Positions 1-8,090 of a DNA stretch of 64,000 bases are shown here, in pieces (within the stretch, counting starts at the first letter, position 1; the number at the start of each line of letters is the position of its first letter). The stretch is from Brucella pituitosa (GTDB taxonomy: Bacteria; Pseudomonadota; Alphaproteobacteria; Rhizobiales; Rhizobiaceae). The notes beneath the pieces are model-generated. The model did not search any database, had not been told where the DNA came from, and was given only the letters and a program-made list of their open reading frames with translations. Location of the stretch: assembly GCF_003049685.1 (NCBI RefSeq), contig NZ_PYSY02000001.1, positions 1,302,001-1,366,000 on the forward strand. The letters are read 5' to 3'. The position numbers and the translations under genes were made by a program.

Positions 1-77
1 CGTAGCAATGCTTAAACAACAGAAGGACGCCTTTGGAAGGCCCCTCAATGTTCAAAAACCCATATCGTCGGACAACC

Positions 78-180
78 AGAGCATTTGAGCCAAAAGTGCG
101 AAGCGATTTTGCGTGAGGTAAATGCGTAAAAACAATAGTTAGAGCGGTTCCAACGATTCAATCTTAACCGGAACCGCCCT
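78..180 (+). repeat. 103-bp dispersed palindromic repeat, type A copy 1 (Bru-RS-like)
   Basis: This 103-bp intergenic element starts with AGAGCATTT and ends with a palindrome whose arms are GCGGTTCC and GGAACCGC. The same element lies in reverse orientation at 2498-2600. Both have two palindromic halves joined by TTAGAGCGG. The length and two-hairpin build match the Bru-RS elements of Brucella (family knowledge); the exact subfamily is inferred. Its right edge abuts the MITE-like element at 183. Confidence 0.7.
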
Positions 181-182
181 AG

Positions 183-446
183 GGGTCTGTAGGGAATTAG
201 GTTTTGGGCGTGGCGTGAGACGGATTTTGTTTCTGAACAGGAGAAAAGGACGCCGTGGCGTGTATCTCCCCAAGGGCTGTTCGACGTATTCAGAGAGAAA
301 ATCCGCCACGTCCTAAAGGGATATGGTGAAAATCGCCCAGCTTCGCGTCGCAAAACCTCGATGAAGAACCAATCCATCTTCGGCTTTGCTCCTAAACCTG
401 GCTATTTTCATCCATACCACGCTTCAAAACGAATTCCCCACAGACC
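183..446. mobile_element. MITE-like element with ~30-bp terminal inverted repeats and CTAG duplication
   Basis: The left end (183-213) begins GGGTCTGTAGGGAATT and the right end (417-446), read on the other strand, begins GGTCTGTGGGGAATT. The similarity continues inward through GTTTTG to GCGTGG. Both ends are flanked by CTAG (179-182 and 447-450), as a 4-bp target duplication would leave. The interior of about 200 bp holds no credible gene, so the element is non-autonomous. Ends of this kind and the CTAG target suggest mobilisation by an IS5-family transposase, which is an inference. The right CTAG supplies the stop codon of the neighbouring small membrane protein gene. Confidence 0.65.
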
Positions 447-608
447 CTAGAAGACTGCCAGATATTTCAGGAGCGATATAATACCGATGATGATGACGAT
501 CACCTGAGCGATCTGTTTCACTTTCCCATCGAGTGGCAGCATGTTGATGAGATATAGAACGAGAAAGATAACCAGAATTGTTATCAGAAGACTGATGAGG
601 ATGGACAT
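447..608 (-). CDS. small two-helix membrane protein (53 aa)
   Basis: The protein is almost wholly hydrophobic: one segment at residues 2-20, a short polar turn with LPLDGK, and a second segment at about 28-50. This suggests two inner-membrane helices. It resembles the short Thivi_2564-type membrane proteins of proteobacteria, but no biochemical role is known to me. The ATG at 608 is chosen because GGGAAGGG precedes it and the protein begins directly with a membrane helix; a TTG at 740 in the same frame would give 97 residues with an unlikely N-terminus. An EcfG-type promoter lies upstream at 772-796, so general-stress control is inferred. The stop codon TAG lies inside the CTAG next to the MITE-like element. 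Confidence 0.6.
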   Translation of the reverse strand: MSILISLLITILVIFLVLYLINMLPLDGKVKQIAQVIVIIIGIISLLKYLAVF

Positions 609-771
609 AGGCTGTCGGACCCTTCCCGGAACGGCTTTTCTATAATCATTCGGTGGTGGTTCCTTCACAACACCGAATTGAACTCGGGAAATCATGGGAA
701 ACGAGGGATATTTATAGGCCTCGAAAATCCACGATCTCAACCATTTTCCGTTTGAAAATGATGTGCCGGTT

Positions 772-796
772 AACGTTCCAACGAGAATAAGGTTCC
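772..796 (-). promoter_or_regulatory. EcfG-type (general stress sigma factor) promoter
   Basis: On the minus strand the sequence reads GGAAC, then 16 bases, then CGTT. This is the consensus of the alphaproteobacterial general-stress sigma factor EcfG/RpoE2. It faces the small membrane protein gene at 447-608. The predicted start of transcription would be near 762. The match is direct; its use is inferred. Confidence 0.55.
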
Positions 797-810
797 AACA
801 CTTAGCAAAG

Positions 811-836
811 CAAAACGGCGGCTTTCGCCGCCGTTT
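811..836 (-). terminator. Rho-independent terminator after the CoA-transferase gene
   Basis: A GC-rich hairpin with arms AACGGCGG and CCGCCGTT is followed on the minus strand by TTTTGCTTTG. It lies 28 bp past the stop codon at 864. Confidence 0.75.
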
Positions 837-863
837 ATAGTGTTTTCTGTCTCGAATTATCCG

Positions 864-2354
864 TTATTTCAACATCGAGCCCGTTTGTTGACGCCGGCTA
901 TGCCAGCTGAATACCTCTTCCAGAAGGTGAGGGGTGTGCCCACCCCGGCTGCAGGCACGCTCAAAATAATCGTTAAGCTGATCGCGATAATCCGGATGAG
1001 CGCAATTGTTGATAATCAGCTTTGCCCGTTCACGTGGCGCAAGGCCACGAAGATCTGCCAGACCTTGTTCGGTCACGAGAATATCCACATCGTGTTCGGT
1101 ATGATCGACATGTGTCACCATCGGAACAATCGACGATATCGCACCATTTTTGGCTTCGGATTTACTGACGAAGATAGAAATATAAGCGTTGCGCGCAAAA
1201 TCGCCTGAACCACCAATACCATTCATCATGTGCGTACCGCCCACATGGGTCGAATTGACATTCCCGTAAATATCGAACTCAAGAGCGGTGTTGATACCGA
1301 TAATGCCAAGACGACGGATGACCTCGGGGTGATTGCTGATCTCTTGCGGGCGCAGGATCAGTTTATCGCGATAGCGATCGATGTTGTTGAAGACCCGCTC
1401 ACCACAAGCAGGGCTCAATGTAATCGAAGAACCTGACGCGTAATCGAGTTTACCAGCATCGAACAGATCGAAGGTGCTGTCCTGCAGCACTTCACTATAC
1501 ATACGCAGATTATGGAACGGACTTTCGGCAAAGCCATTGAGAACCGCGTTCGCGATTGTGCCGATACCGGCCTGCAAGGGATTAAGCGTCAGATCGAGAC
1601 GGCCCGCCTCCACTTCGTTCAAAAGAAACTGGATGAGGTGCGAAGCAATCGCAATTGTCTCACCATCTGCAGGCTCTACGGTTGAAGCGCTATCATTTTC
1701 CTGCGTGATGACGATGCCGGCAATCTTCTCCGGCGGAATAGGTATATATGGAAGGCCGACACGGCTGTCACAGGCTGTGACCGGAATTGGATCGCGGGAA
1801 GGGCGCTTCGTCGGTATATAGACGTCATGTAATCCCTCAAGAGCCAATGGCTGGTTCAGATTGACCTCAACAATCACTTTCTCGGCAAGAATCGCAAAAC
1901 TGGCCGAATTACCGATGGATGTTGTGGGAATAATCCCGCCATTTTCGGTGATAGCAAGCGCCTCGACGACAGCGTAATCGATAGGGCCAATCTGGTTGGA
2001 CCGCAGCTGTTCCACTGTCTCTGATAGGTGCTGATCGATAAACATGACTTCGCCGCGATTGATCGCGGCCCGCAATGTACGATCCACCTGAAATGGCATC
2101 CGGCGAGCCAACACGTGTGCTTCCGTCAACAGCTTGTCGACATCGTGGCCGAGGGAGGCGCCGGTAATCAGCGTAATCTGAAAGGGATCGCTTGCGGCAC
2201 GTGCCGCCATTGCCAGTGGAACAGCCTTGGCATCGCCTGCGCGTGTAAATCCGCTCATGCCAACAATCATGCCATCTTTAATCAGGCTTGCGGCTTGCTC
2301 CGCAGTGATAATCTTGTCCCGCAGAGACGCGTTCCTGATACGTGCTTCCAACAT
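864..2354 (-). CDS. acetyl-CoA hydrolase / succinate CoA-transferase family protein
   Basis: This 496-residue protein belongs to the acetyl-CoA hydrolase/transferase family and most resembles the succinyl-CoA:acetate or propionyl-CoA:succinate CoA-transferases (about 500 residues). These enzymes move CoA between short-chain acids through a glutamyl-CoA intermediate in the cytoplasm. GIGTIANAVLNGF and the following YSEVLQD, which would carry the catalytic Glu, are visible in the middle, as is the C-terminal GGSGDFARNA signature. The ATG at 2354 is preferred to one at 2417 because AAGGAAGG stands 8 bases before it. The gene is monocistronic, with a terminator at 811-836, and two inverted copies of a 103-bp repeat lie on either side of it and the small gene. 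The acyl substrate cannot be read from sequence. Confidence 0.85.
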   Translation of the reverse strand: MLEARIRNASLRDKIITAEQAASLIKDGMIVGMSGFTRAGDAKAVPLAMAARAASDPFQITLITGASLGHDVDKLLTEAHVLARRMPFQVDRTLRAAINRGEVMFIDQHLSETVEQLRSNQIGPIDYAVVEALAITENGGIIPTTSIGNSASFAILAEKVIVEVNLNQPLALEGLHDVYIPTKRPSRDPIPVTACDSRVGLPYIPIPPEKIAGIVITQENDSASTVEPADGETIAIASHLIQFLLNEVEAGRLDLTLNPLQAGIGTIANAVLNGFAESPFHNLRMYSEVLQDSTFDLFDAGKLDYASGSSITLSPACGERVFNNIDRYRDKLILRPQEISNHPEVIRRLGIIGINTALEFDIYGNVNSTHVGGTHMMNGIGGSGDFARNAYISIFVSKSEAKNGAISSIVPMVTHVDHTEHDVDILVTEQGLADLRGLAPRERAKLIINNCAHPDYRDQLNDYFERACSRGGHTPHLLEEVFSWHSRRQQTGSMLK

Positions 2355-2497
2355 GTACTCTAACCTTCCTTGCAGACCGGCTTTAGAGCCGGAAACAACG
2401 CTCTCCAGTACGCGCAACTATTGTGGGCATGGAGCCGGAGTCAGCGCATGCAGGTAATAGCGCATGCTGACTGCGATTACACGCATGCTTTGGTCTT

Positions 2498-2600
2498 AGA
2501 TCGGTTCCAGTTAAAGCGGAGCCGCTGAAACCGCTCTAAGTGTTTATTTCATCGCTTACCCTACGCAAAACTGCTTCGCACTTTTGCTGGAAATGCTCTA
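2498..2600 (-). repeat. 103-bp dispersed palindromic repeat, type A copy 2
   Basis: Read on the minus strand this is the same element as 78-180: AGAGCATTTCC, AAAAGTGCGAAGC, TTTTGCGT, TTAGAGCGGTTTC and a closing palindrome ending GGAACCGATCT. It lies in the 487-bp gap between the CoA-transferase and the VOC gene. Apart from this repeat I see no other feature in that gap. Confidence 0.7.
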
Positions 2601-2841
2601 GATCAGCATTCTGGAATTACATTGGGAAGCGGTTTGAAGGAATGATTTGGATCAAACGAGGTGAGTGAAAAAATGCTTTCTATGCTTTGGCAGAAACATG
2701 GTCCAAACTATTCACAACGCAATGATTTCAAGATAAATCTAACGCCGTTGGCACCGTCCTTCTCATAAAAACACTGAAGTGCATTTCTTTCAGCAGCACC
2801 GTCTGACTGGAGATTGTATCTTCGCAAGCAGAGGTTACGCG

Positions 2842-3246
2842 ATGGACGATATCGCTAATCAGAGTGTCGGTTTCGGACGAATTGCAGCTATGATTCCTGT
2901 CAAAGACATGGATGTGGCCTGTCAATTTTATTGCGGCGCATTAGGCTTTAAAAAAGTCTTCGAAAATGGAAATCCGGTGGGTTTCATGATCCTGAAACGC
3001 GAAGAAGGTGAACTGCACCTCTCCCTGCAAAGGAACCACAAAGCCGCTAATTTCAACATTGCTCACATGCTGGTGAAAGACGTCGATGCTATGCATGCCA
3101 TTTGTAAACGGTATGGCATGAGGATCATAAAAGGTCTGCAAGACAAGGACTATGGCTTGCGGGCATTCGTTTTTGAAGACCCTGATGGAAATCGTATCGA
3201 TGTAGGACAAAAAACTAGTTCAAGTCGCACGGATGAAAACGCGTAA
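2842..3246 (+). CDS. VOC/glyoxalase-fold protein (bleomycin-resistance-like)
   Basis: This 134-residue protein has the paired beta-alpha-beta-beta-beta layout of the vicinal oxygen chelate superfamily: AAMIPVKDMDVACQFYC near the N-terminus and FVFEDPDGNRIDVGQ near the C-terminus. Such single-domain proteins are glyoxalases, dioxygenases or drug-binding proteins; the sequence does not settle which. The C-terminal DPDGNRI resembles bleomycin-binding relatives. The ATG at 2842 follows GCAGAGG; an ATG at 2779 in frame has no ribosome site and would add an unlikely leader. The gene stands alone and ends before the hairpin at 3280-3304. Confidence 0.75.
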   Translation: MDDIANQSVGFGRIAAMIPVKDMDVACQFYCGALGFKKVFENGNPVGFMILKREEGELHLSLQRNHKAANFNIAHMLVKDVDAMHAICKRYGMRIIKGLQDKDYGLRAFVFEDPDGNRIDVGQKTSSSRTDENA

Positions 3247-3279
3247 TCTCTTGTAATAGTTACAACAAATGAGAGACAG

Positions 3280-3304
3280 GGCAGGGCTTTCAGATAGCCC
3301 TGCC
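3280..3304. terminator. hairpin between convergent genes
   Basis: A perfect 9-bp stem (GGCAGGGCT / AGCCCTGCC) with a 7-base loop lies between the VOC gene and the glycine-zipper gene, which converge. The T-tracts on either side are weak, so it may act only as an mRNA end-stabiliser. Confidence 0.5.
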
Positions 3305-3314
3305 TGCAGTCTGT

Positions 3315-3560
3315 TTACCGACAACGCGCCGTATAAATTCTGCCGCGACGGTCTCTATATTCACATTTACCATTGCGTAAGTTGCGAACAAGCAAACCAC
3401 CAATAGCACCAGCACCAGCACCAATCAGTGCCCCGCGTCCACCACCGGCTATTCCTCCAATAGCGGCACCGGCAACGGTTCCAATGCTGACATCCTTTTC
3501 GGTCGTCGTGCATCCGGTAATGATGAGCATGGCGACCAGTACCGCTGAAATTTTACCCAT
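3315..3560 (-). CDS. glycine-zipper lipoprotein
   Basis: This 81-residue protein begins with a short lipoprotein signal peptide: hydrophobic core SAVLVAMLIITGC with a lipobox Cys at residue 17. A glycine zipper follows (about 27-58, repeated GAAIGGIAGGG and GAGAGAIGG), then a basic tail with Cys-Glu-Tyr and Ala-Arg-Cys. Glycine-zipper lipoproteins of this size are usually anchored in the outer membrane; the zipper helices may pack in the bilayer. The exact role is unknown. GAGAGGAAAGG precedes the start. Confidence 0.7.
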   Translation of the reverse strand: MGKISAVLVAMLIITGCTTTEKDVSIGTVAGAAIGGIAGGGRGALIGAGAGAIGGLLVRNLRNGKCEYRDRRGRIYTARCR

Positions 3561-3898
3561 TGAACCTTTCCTCTCCTCGAAACGATTAAACGCCTAACTA
3601 TAAGCTAAAGCTTTGAATTTTGTGCGCTTTCACACATGCGATATAAATCGATTTCGTGTCAAAATGCGAATACTTTCTTGGAGGACTTCTATACTCCGCA
3701 TAGATCCAGGTTCAAATTTCGCTCGGATACATTTCCAGAGTTTTTTCTTTAGTTACAGGCTCCTTGCATTGGGTAACTCATTGTTATCATATGCAAATCG
3801 CACTTTAAAATAGAGCGCACCCATCCATCAACGATGATCACATAAGATAGATTATGGAACAATAAGATCAGGATCCGTATGCGAACTCACGATGAATG
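3561..3898. other. gene-free AT-rich gap
   Basis: This is the 338-bp divergence-free gap between the lipoprotein gene and the methyltransferase gene. It should hold the lipoprotein promoter and the 3' end of the methyltransferase transcript. I see no repeat, RNA gene or convincing terminator. A 66-codon frame at 3613-3813 lacks a ribosome site and is not supported. Confidence 0.4.
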
Positions 3899-4744
3899 TT
3901 AGCGTCGCTGAGCGATATATAAATGCCCTGGGACCGGCGATCCTTGCTCGCTTCGAACTGTGATGTCGGTGCAGCGTATGCAATCCATTCCGTGTGCTGA
4001 TAGCAGCGAGCGCACATAGGACTGCGCGTGCGCGAAACGCTGGAAATCGCCAACCATGAAATCGCGGCCAGCGAAGCGATCGTCGGGCTGTGTTTCACTG
4101 GAAAAGCCAAAGTGGCCCCCAGCCTGCAGATGTTCGGCAACGCCCGAGAAAAAGCGATCCAGCTCACCCATATAAGGCAGCACGTCAGTTGCGACGATCA
4201 GGTCCCAATTGTCTTCCTCAGTAGTCTCCAGAAAACGGACTGCCTCGCCAACAAAAAGCGCGTCGTAATCGCCTTTTTCATAGGCCACTTCAATCATGTT
4301 TTCAGATATGTCGACGCCTGTCTTGTGGTCGGCCATATCGTCCAGCGCATCGGCAGAAAGTCCCGTACCACAACCGAGATCCAGCATGCGCTTGGCCTGA
4401 AACTCTTCATTGAGTTCCAGTAGCATTTCACGCAATTGCAGCGGCACATCGTAACCAAGCTGATCGACAAGAATCGTGTCGAACATCTCGGCATGCTGAT
4501 CAAAAAGCGTAGCAACATAAGCGTCAGGTGCTTTTGGCGGTACGATGCCACGTCCCATGCTTGCCAGACGCACAGCGGCGCCACCGTGGTCTTCGGGATC
4601 AATTTCGAGAACTGCTTTATAGGCCTCGGCAGCAGCATCCAGATCGCCGGCCTTTTCCAGAGCAAGCGCATGATTATAAGCCTCAGCCAGCGCCTCTTGA
4701 TCAAGAGAATCCGTGTTATTGGATTTACCGTTGTGCTTGGACAT
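3899..4744 (-). CDS. TPR-containing SAM-dependent methyltransferase
   Basis: The protein (281 residues) joins a short helical TPR-like N-terminus (about residues 15-60, with LEKAGDLDAAAEAYKAVLEIDP) to a class I methyltransferase domain. SAM motif I is MLDLGCGTGLSAD and an acidic motif DISENMI follows. Proteins of this build are common in Rhizobiales and annotated as TPR methyltransferases; the substrate is unknown. Two starts are possible: ATG at 4768, with no ribosome site, and ATG at 4744, preceded by AAAAGG at 8 bases. I chose the second. The gene stands alone. Confidence 0.75.
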   Translation of the reverse strand: MSKHNGKSNNTDSLDQEALAEAYNHALALEKAGDLDAAAEAYKAVLEIDPEDHGGAAVRLASMGRGIVPPKAPDAYVATLFDQHAEMFDTILVDQLGYDVPLQLREMLLELNEEFQAKRMLDLGCGTGLSADALDDMADHKTGVDISENMIEVAYEKGDYDALFVGEAVRFLETTEEDNWDLIVATDVLPYMGELDRFFSGVAEHLQAGGHFGFSSETQPDDRFAGRDFMVGDFQRFAHAQSYVRSLLSAHGMDCIRCTDITVRSEQGSPVPGHLYIAQRR

Positions 4745-4829
4745 CTGCGTTGCCTTTTGTTGAGCCATCAGCGAACTGAAAAGGCCTATAGAGAGCTAAT
4801 ATATGGGTTAGGGCTGTCTTTTCCATAGA

Positions 4830-4857
4830 AAGAAAAGGCGAGGCGAAACCACTCGCC
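4830..4857 (-). terminator. terminator after the SBF transporter gene
   Basis: Arms GGCGAG and CTCGCC with a 9-base loop, followed on the minus strand by TTTTCTTTC, 43 bp after the stop codon. Confidence 0.65.
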
Positions 4858-4899
4858 TGCCCTCCTACCCTCATATGAAGATGACAGCAAGAACCAGTT

Positions 4900-5886
4900 C
4901 TATTCGGCCGCTGCGGGAGCTGTGTTTGAAGCAGGCTTATGGTCAGCAAGCTTTCGCGCAATGACTGCACAAGCCATCAGCTGGATCTGGTGAAACAGCA
5001 TGAGCGGCAGCACCACACTGCCCACATTCGCGCCTGCGAAGATCGCGCTGGCCATCGGCGCACCGCTGGCAAGGCTCTTCTTGGAACCACAGAACATGAT
5101 GGTAATGCGGTCGGCGTGATTGAAGCCCAGCGCCTTGCTGCCATACCAGGTCGCCAGCATGACAATCACCAGAAGCAGAATATTCACGCCGATCATTACG
5201 CCGAGATCATTCCAGGAAACCGTATGCCACAGACCTTCGACAATCGCTTCACTGAACGCCAGATAGACAACCATCAAGATCGAGCCACGATCGACAAACC
5301 CGAGCGATTTGTTATGACGACGCATGAAATTGCCAATCCATGGCTGCAATATCTGCCCCAGGACAAATGGTGCAAGCAATTGCAGCAGAATGGATTCGAG
5401 AGCATCGACAGAAATCCCGCCGCCGCCCTTAACCGCAAACAGCAACCCGACAAGCAGTGGTGTCAGGAACATGCCAAAGATGTTCGATGCCGATGCAGAA
5501 ACGATAGCCGCAGAGACATTGCCGCCAGCCATTGAGGTGAAGGCGATTGAGGATTGTACGGTGGAAGGCAAAACGCAGAGATAAAGAATGCCGAGATAGA
5601 ACGGCGATTGCGCAAGACCGGGAATAGTCCAGCCCGCGGCCAGTCCTAAAATCGGAAACAGAACAAATGTTGCGCTGATGACTGCCAGATGCAGTCGCCA
5701 GTGGGTTACACCTGCAACAACTGCCTCACGTGACAGACGCGCACCGTGCAAGAAGAACAGAAGCCCAACCGCTATTTTGGTCGCAATCCCGAACCATTCA
5801 GCAAAATCACCCTGCACGGGAAGAAATGACGCGAGCAGAATGGTCGCAATCAACATGCAGGTGAATTTATCGGGCAGAAAACGCAT
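4900..5886 (-). CDS. bile acid:sodium symporter-like (SBF/YfeH family) transporter
   Basis: This 328-residue membrane protein has about nine to ten hydrophobic segments and the SBF-like pattern: GLLFFLHGARLS in the second third of the N-terminal half, STVQSSIAFTSMAGGN at about 115 and FCGSKKSLASGAPMA near 270. These match the crossover regions of the YfeH/SBF-like family, in which Na+ and an organic anion are co-transported across the inner membrane. The natural substrate of bacterial members is mostly unknown. Its leader contains an 11-bp perfect inverted repeat (5917-5957) that can pair in two ways, so post-transcriptional control is possible. Confidence 0.8.
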   Translation of the reverse strand: MRFLPDKFTCMLIATILLASFLPVQGDFAEWFGIATKIAVGLLFFLHGARLSREAVVAGVTHWRLHLAVISATFVLFPILGLAAGWTIPGLAQSPFYLGILYLCVLPSTVQSSIAFTSMAGGNVSAAIVSASASNIFGMFLTPLLVGLLFAVKGGGGISVDALESILLQLLAPFVLGQILQPWIGNFMRRHNKSLGFVDRGSILMVVYLAFSEAIVEGLWHTVSWNDLGVMIGVNILLLVIVMLATWYGSKALGFNHADRITIMFCGSKKSLASGAPMASAIFAGANVGSVVLPLMLFHQIQLMACAVIARKLADHKPASNTAPAAAE

Positions 5887-5916
5887 TTCTCGTCAGTCCT
5901 TCAGCATGGCATTCCT

Positions 5917-5957
5917 GAATGCTCTCCTGAAACTCCAAGGCTTCTCGGAGAGCATTC
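5917..5957 (-). promoter_or_regulatory. leader hairpin with alternative pairing upstream of the SBF transporter
   Basis: A perfect 11-bp inverted repeat (GAATGCTCTCC / GGAGAGCATTC) with a 19-base loop lies 30 bp before the start codon. On the minus-strand RNA the 3' arm ends in GCATTC, and a free GAATGC follows two bases later, so that arm could instead pair downstream. The two folds exclude each other, as in attenuators and riboswitches. No known riboswitch consensus was recognised. Confidence 0.45.
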
Positions 5958-6067
5958 TGAGCATGTTTGATCCCTAATTTGTAATAGGCCGATCAGAAAT
6001 CGACACAATACTAAAGGATAGAGCCAGTCGCTAATTGGATCACTTTTCCGGCAAAAGTCGTCGATAA

Positions 6068-6083
6068 AGGGCTTTTCAGCCCT
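6068..6083 (-). terminator. short hairpin at the 3' end of galE
   Basis: A 6-bp stem AGGGCT / AGCCCT with a 4-base loop overlaps the galE stop codon and is followed on the minus strand by TTTATCG. It is a weak terminator candidate. Confidence 0.4.
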
Positions 6084-7096
6084 CAATCCACTTCATATCC
6101 ATTTGGATTTTTCGACTGCCAGTTCCACATGTCCTTACACATCTCGCGAAGATCCTTCTCAGCGGTCCAGCCAAGAAAATCACGCGCAAAAGCTGGATCA
6201 GCGTAGCATTCGGCCACATCGCCCGGACGGCGTGGAGCAAGCTCATATTTGATTTCACGATTTGAAACGTGTTCGAAGGCTTTTACCACGTCGAGAACGC
6301 TGTAACCCTGCCCTGTCCCCAGATTGACAGAAAAGCACTTCGGTTCATCAAGTTTTTTGAGTGCTTTAAGGTGTCCCGCTGCGAGATCAACAACGTGAAT
6401 GTAATCGCGCACGCCTGTACCATCCGGCGTGTTGTAATCATTGCCCCAGATGTTGAGCTTCTCACGGCGACCGGTTGCCACCTGCGCAATGATTGGCATC
6501 AGGTTGTTTGGAATCCCCTTGGGATCTTCACCGATAAGACCGCTTTCATGCGCACCAACCGGGTTGAAATAGCGCAGGATCGCGATCTTCCAGCTATTGT
6601 CGCTGTTATAAAGATCGCGCAGCATATCCTCGATAACAAGCTTCGTGCGTCCGTATGGATTGGTCGCAGAAAGCGGCTGATCTTCGGTAATCGGTAATTT
6701 TTCCGGGTCGCCATAAACAGTCGCGGACGAGCTGAAAACAAGCGTCTTCACGCCTGTAGCTTCCATTGCCTGTAACAAACGCAACGTACCGAGCACGTTG
6801 CAATCATAATAATGCAATGGCTTTTCACTCGACTCACCGACCGCCTTCAAACCGGCAAAATGAATGACAGCCGTGCATTTATGGCGCGTGATAATCTGTT
6901 CCAGCAGGGTGCGATCGCGAATGTCACCCGGCTCGCGAATGGGTGCGCGACCAGTGATCTTTTCCACGCGATGGAGAGCTTCCGGATTGCTATTATCGAA
7001 ATTATCGACCACCACCACTTCATGACCGGCCTCAATCAGCTGTACGCATGTATGCGAACCGATATATCCAGCGCCACCAGTTACAAGAATCGTCAT
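6083..7096 (-). CDS. galE: UDP-glucose 4-epimerase
   Basis: GalE interconverts UDP-glucose and UDP-galactose with bound NAD+, feeding galactose into lipopolysaccharide and exopolysaccharide. The 337-residue length is normal for the family. The Rossmann motif TGGAGYIGSH is at residues 6-15. The catalytic Ser lies in SSSATVYG and the Tyr and Lys in YGRTK (about residues 122-150). NLGTGQGYSVLDV and APRRPGDVAECYAD near the C-terminus are typical of true GalE. The gene is divergent from mazG and appears monocistronic. Confidence 0.95.
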   Translation of the reverse strand: MTILVTGGAGYIGSHTCVQLIEAGHEVVVVDNFDNSNPEALHRVEKITGRAPIREPGDIRDRTLLEQIITRHKCTAVIHFAGLKAVGESSEKPLHYYDCNVLGTLRLLQAMEATGVKTLVFSSSATVYGDPEKLPITEDQPLSATNPYGRTKLVIEDMLRDLYNSDNSWKIAILRYFNPVGAHESGLIGEDPKGIPNNLMPIIAQVATGRREKLNIWGNDYNTPDGTGVRDYIHVVDLAAGHLKALKKLDEPKCFSVNLGTGQGYSVLDVVKAFEHVSNREIKYELAPRRPGDVAECYADPAFARDFLGWTAEKDLREMCKDMWNWQSKNPNGYEVD

Positions 7097-7252
7097 GCTT
7101 TAAATACCTGCTTGTTGAACATACTGCCCCAATGTGCGATCCCGAGAGCGTTTGTTGGCTGACTATGCAAAAACCGTAGCAGACTGCAACCCAACCCTTC
7201 CGATTCTTGCAAATTGCCCCAAGAATGCGACATCAATTTTACTGGAGCGAAG

Positions 7253-8077
7253 ATGGAACCCTCCCGCAATATCGACCGTCTTCTCGAAATCATGGTTGCC
7301 CTTCGCGACCCTGAAACGGGCTGCCCCTGGGACGTAGAACAGACTTCCAAGTCAATCGCTCCTTATACGCTTGAGGAAGTCTATGAGGTCCTAGATGCCA
7401 TTGAGCGCGACGATGCCGATGATTTCCGTGAAGAGCTTGGCGATTTGTTGCTCCAGGTGGTGTTTCATTCCCGCATGGCTGAAGAACAAGGCAAGTTTGG
7501 CTTCGGCGATGTTGTCGAAGCCATCACGCACAAGATGATCCGCCGCCATCCGCATGTCTTTGGCGACGCCGAAGCAAGAAGCGCTGGCATGGCCAAGGGA
7601 TCGTGGAACCGTATCAAGGCAGAAGAAAAGGCCGAGCGCGCGGAACGTCGCGCCAAACTTGGCTTGGAAGCTATTGATAAAACACGTTATCTTGACGATA
7701 TACCACACGCCTTCCCTGCCCTCTTGCGCGCCTTGAAGCTCCAGCAGAAGGCAGCGAAAGTTGGGTTCGACTGGTCGGAAGCGGCACCAATATTAGACAA
7801 GATCGCGGAAGAAACAGCCGAATTGAAAGAAGCAATGGCGGCACAGGACAAAGCCAATATTGCGGAAGAATATGGCGATCTGCTCTTTGCTATGGTCAAC
7901 CTTGGCCGGCATCTGGAAATTGACGCAGAAACAGCGCTCATTGCAGCCAATGACAAGTTCAAGCGCCGCTTTGATTTCATAGAAAAGTCGCTGAAGGAAT
8001 CGGGCAGCAGCCTTGAGGCAGCACGGCTTGATGACATGGAAGCAATCTGGGTTGAGGCGAAGAAAAAGGGGCTGTAA
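7253..8077 (+). CDS. mazG: nucleoside triphosphate pyrophosphohydrolase MazG
   Basis: MazG hydrolyses (d)NTPs to NMP and pyrophosphate and so clears non-canonical nucleotides; in E. coli it also affects (p)ppGpp. The 274-residue protein has two MazG domains: the first with GCPWDVEQT, EEVYEVLDAI and EELGDLLLQVVFHSRMA, the second with EETAELKEA and EEYGDLLFAMVNLGRHL, whose Glu/Asp residues bind Mg2+. The ATG at 7253 is chosen because GGAG stands 8 bases before it; a TTG at 7214 in frame has no ribosome site. The stop codon sits in the loop of the hairpin at 8068-8085. Confidence 0.93.
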   Translation: MEPSRNIDRLLEIMVALRDPETGCPWDVEQTSKSIAPYTLEEVYEVLDAIERDDADDFREELGDLLLQVVFHSRMAEEQGKFGFGDVVEAITHKMIRRHPHVFGDAEARSAGMAKGSWNRIKAEEKAERAERRAKLGLEAIDKTRYLDDIPHAFPALLRALKLQQKAAKVGFDWSEAAPILDKIAEETAELKEAMAAQDKANIAEEYGDLLFAMVNLGRHLEIDAETALIAANDKFKRRFDFIEKSLKESGSSLEAARLDDMEAIWVEAKKKGL

Positions 8078-8085
8078 CCAGCCCC
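8068..8085 (-). terminator. terminator overlapping the mazG stop codon
   Basis: The stem GGGGCTG / CAGCCCC with loop TAAC contains the mazG TAA. On the minus strand it is followed by TTTTTC, so it can terminate the flavin reductase transcript. Confidence 0.65.
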
Positions 8086-8090
8086 AAAAT

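Noticed and set aside
45..377. 110-codon frame on the minus strand
   Set aside because: It spans the 103-bp repeat and most of the MITE-like element and has no ribosome site.
2673..2770. 32-codon frame after the type A repeat
   Set aside because: The ribosome site is poor, the protein has no features and nothing supports it.
3613..3813. 66-codon frame on the plus strand
   Set aside because: No ribosome site and no protein-like pattern; AT-rich gap.
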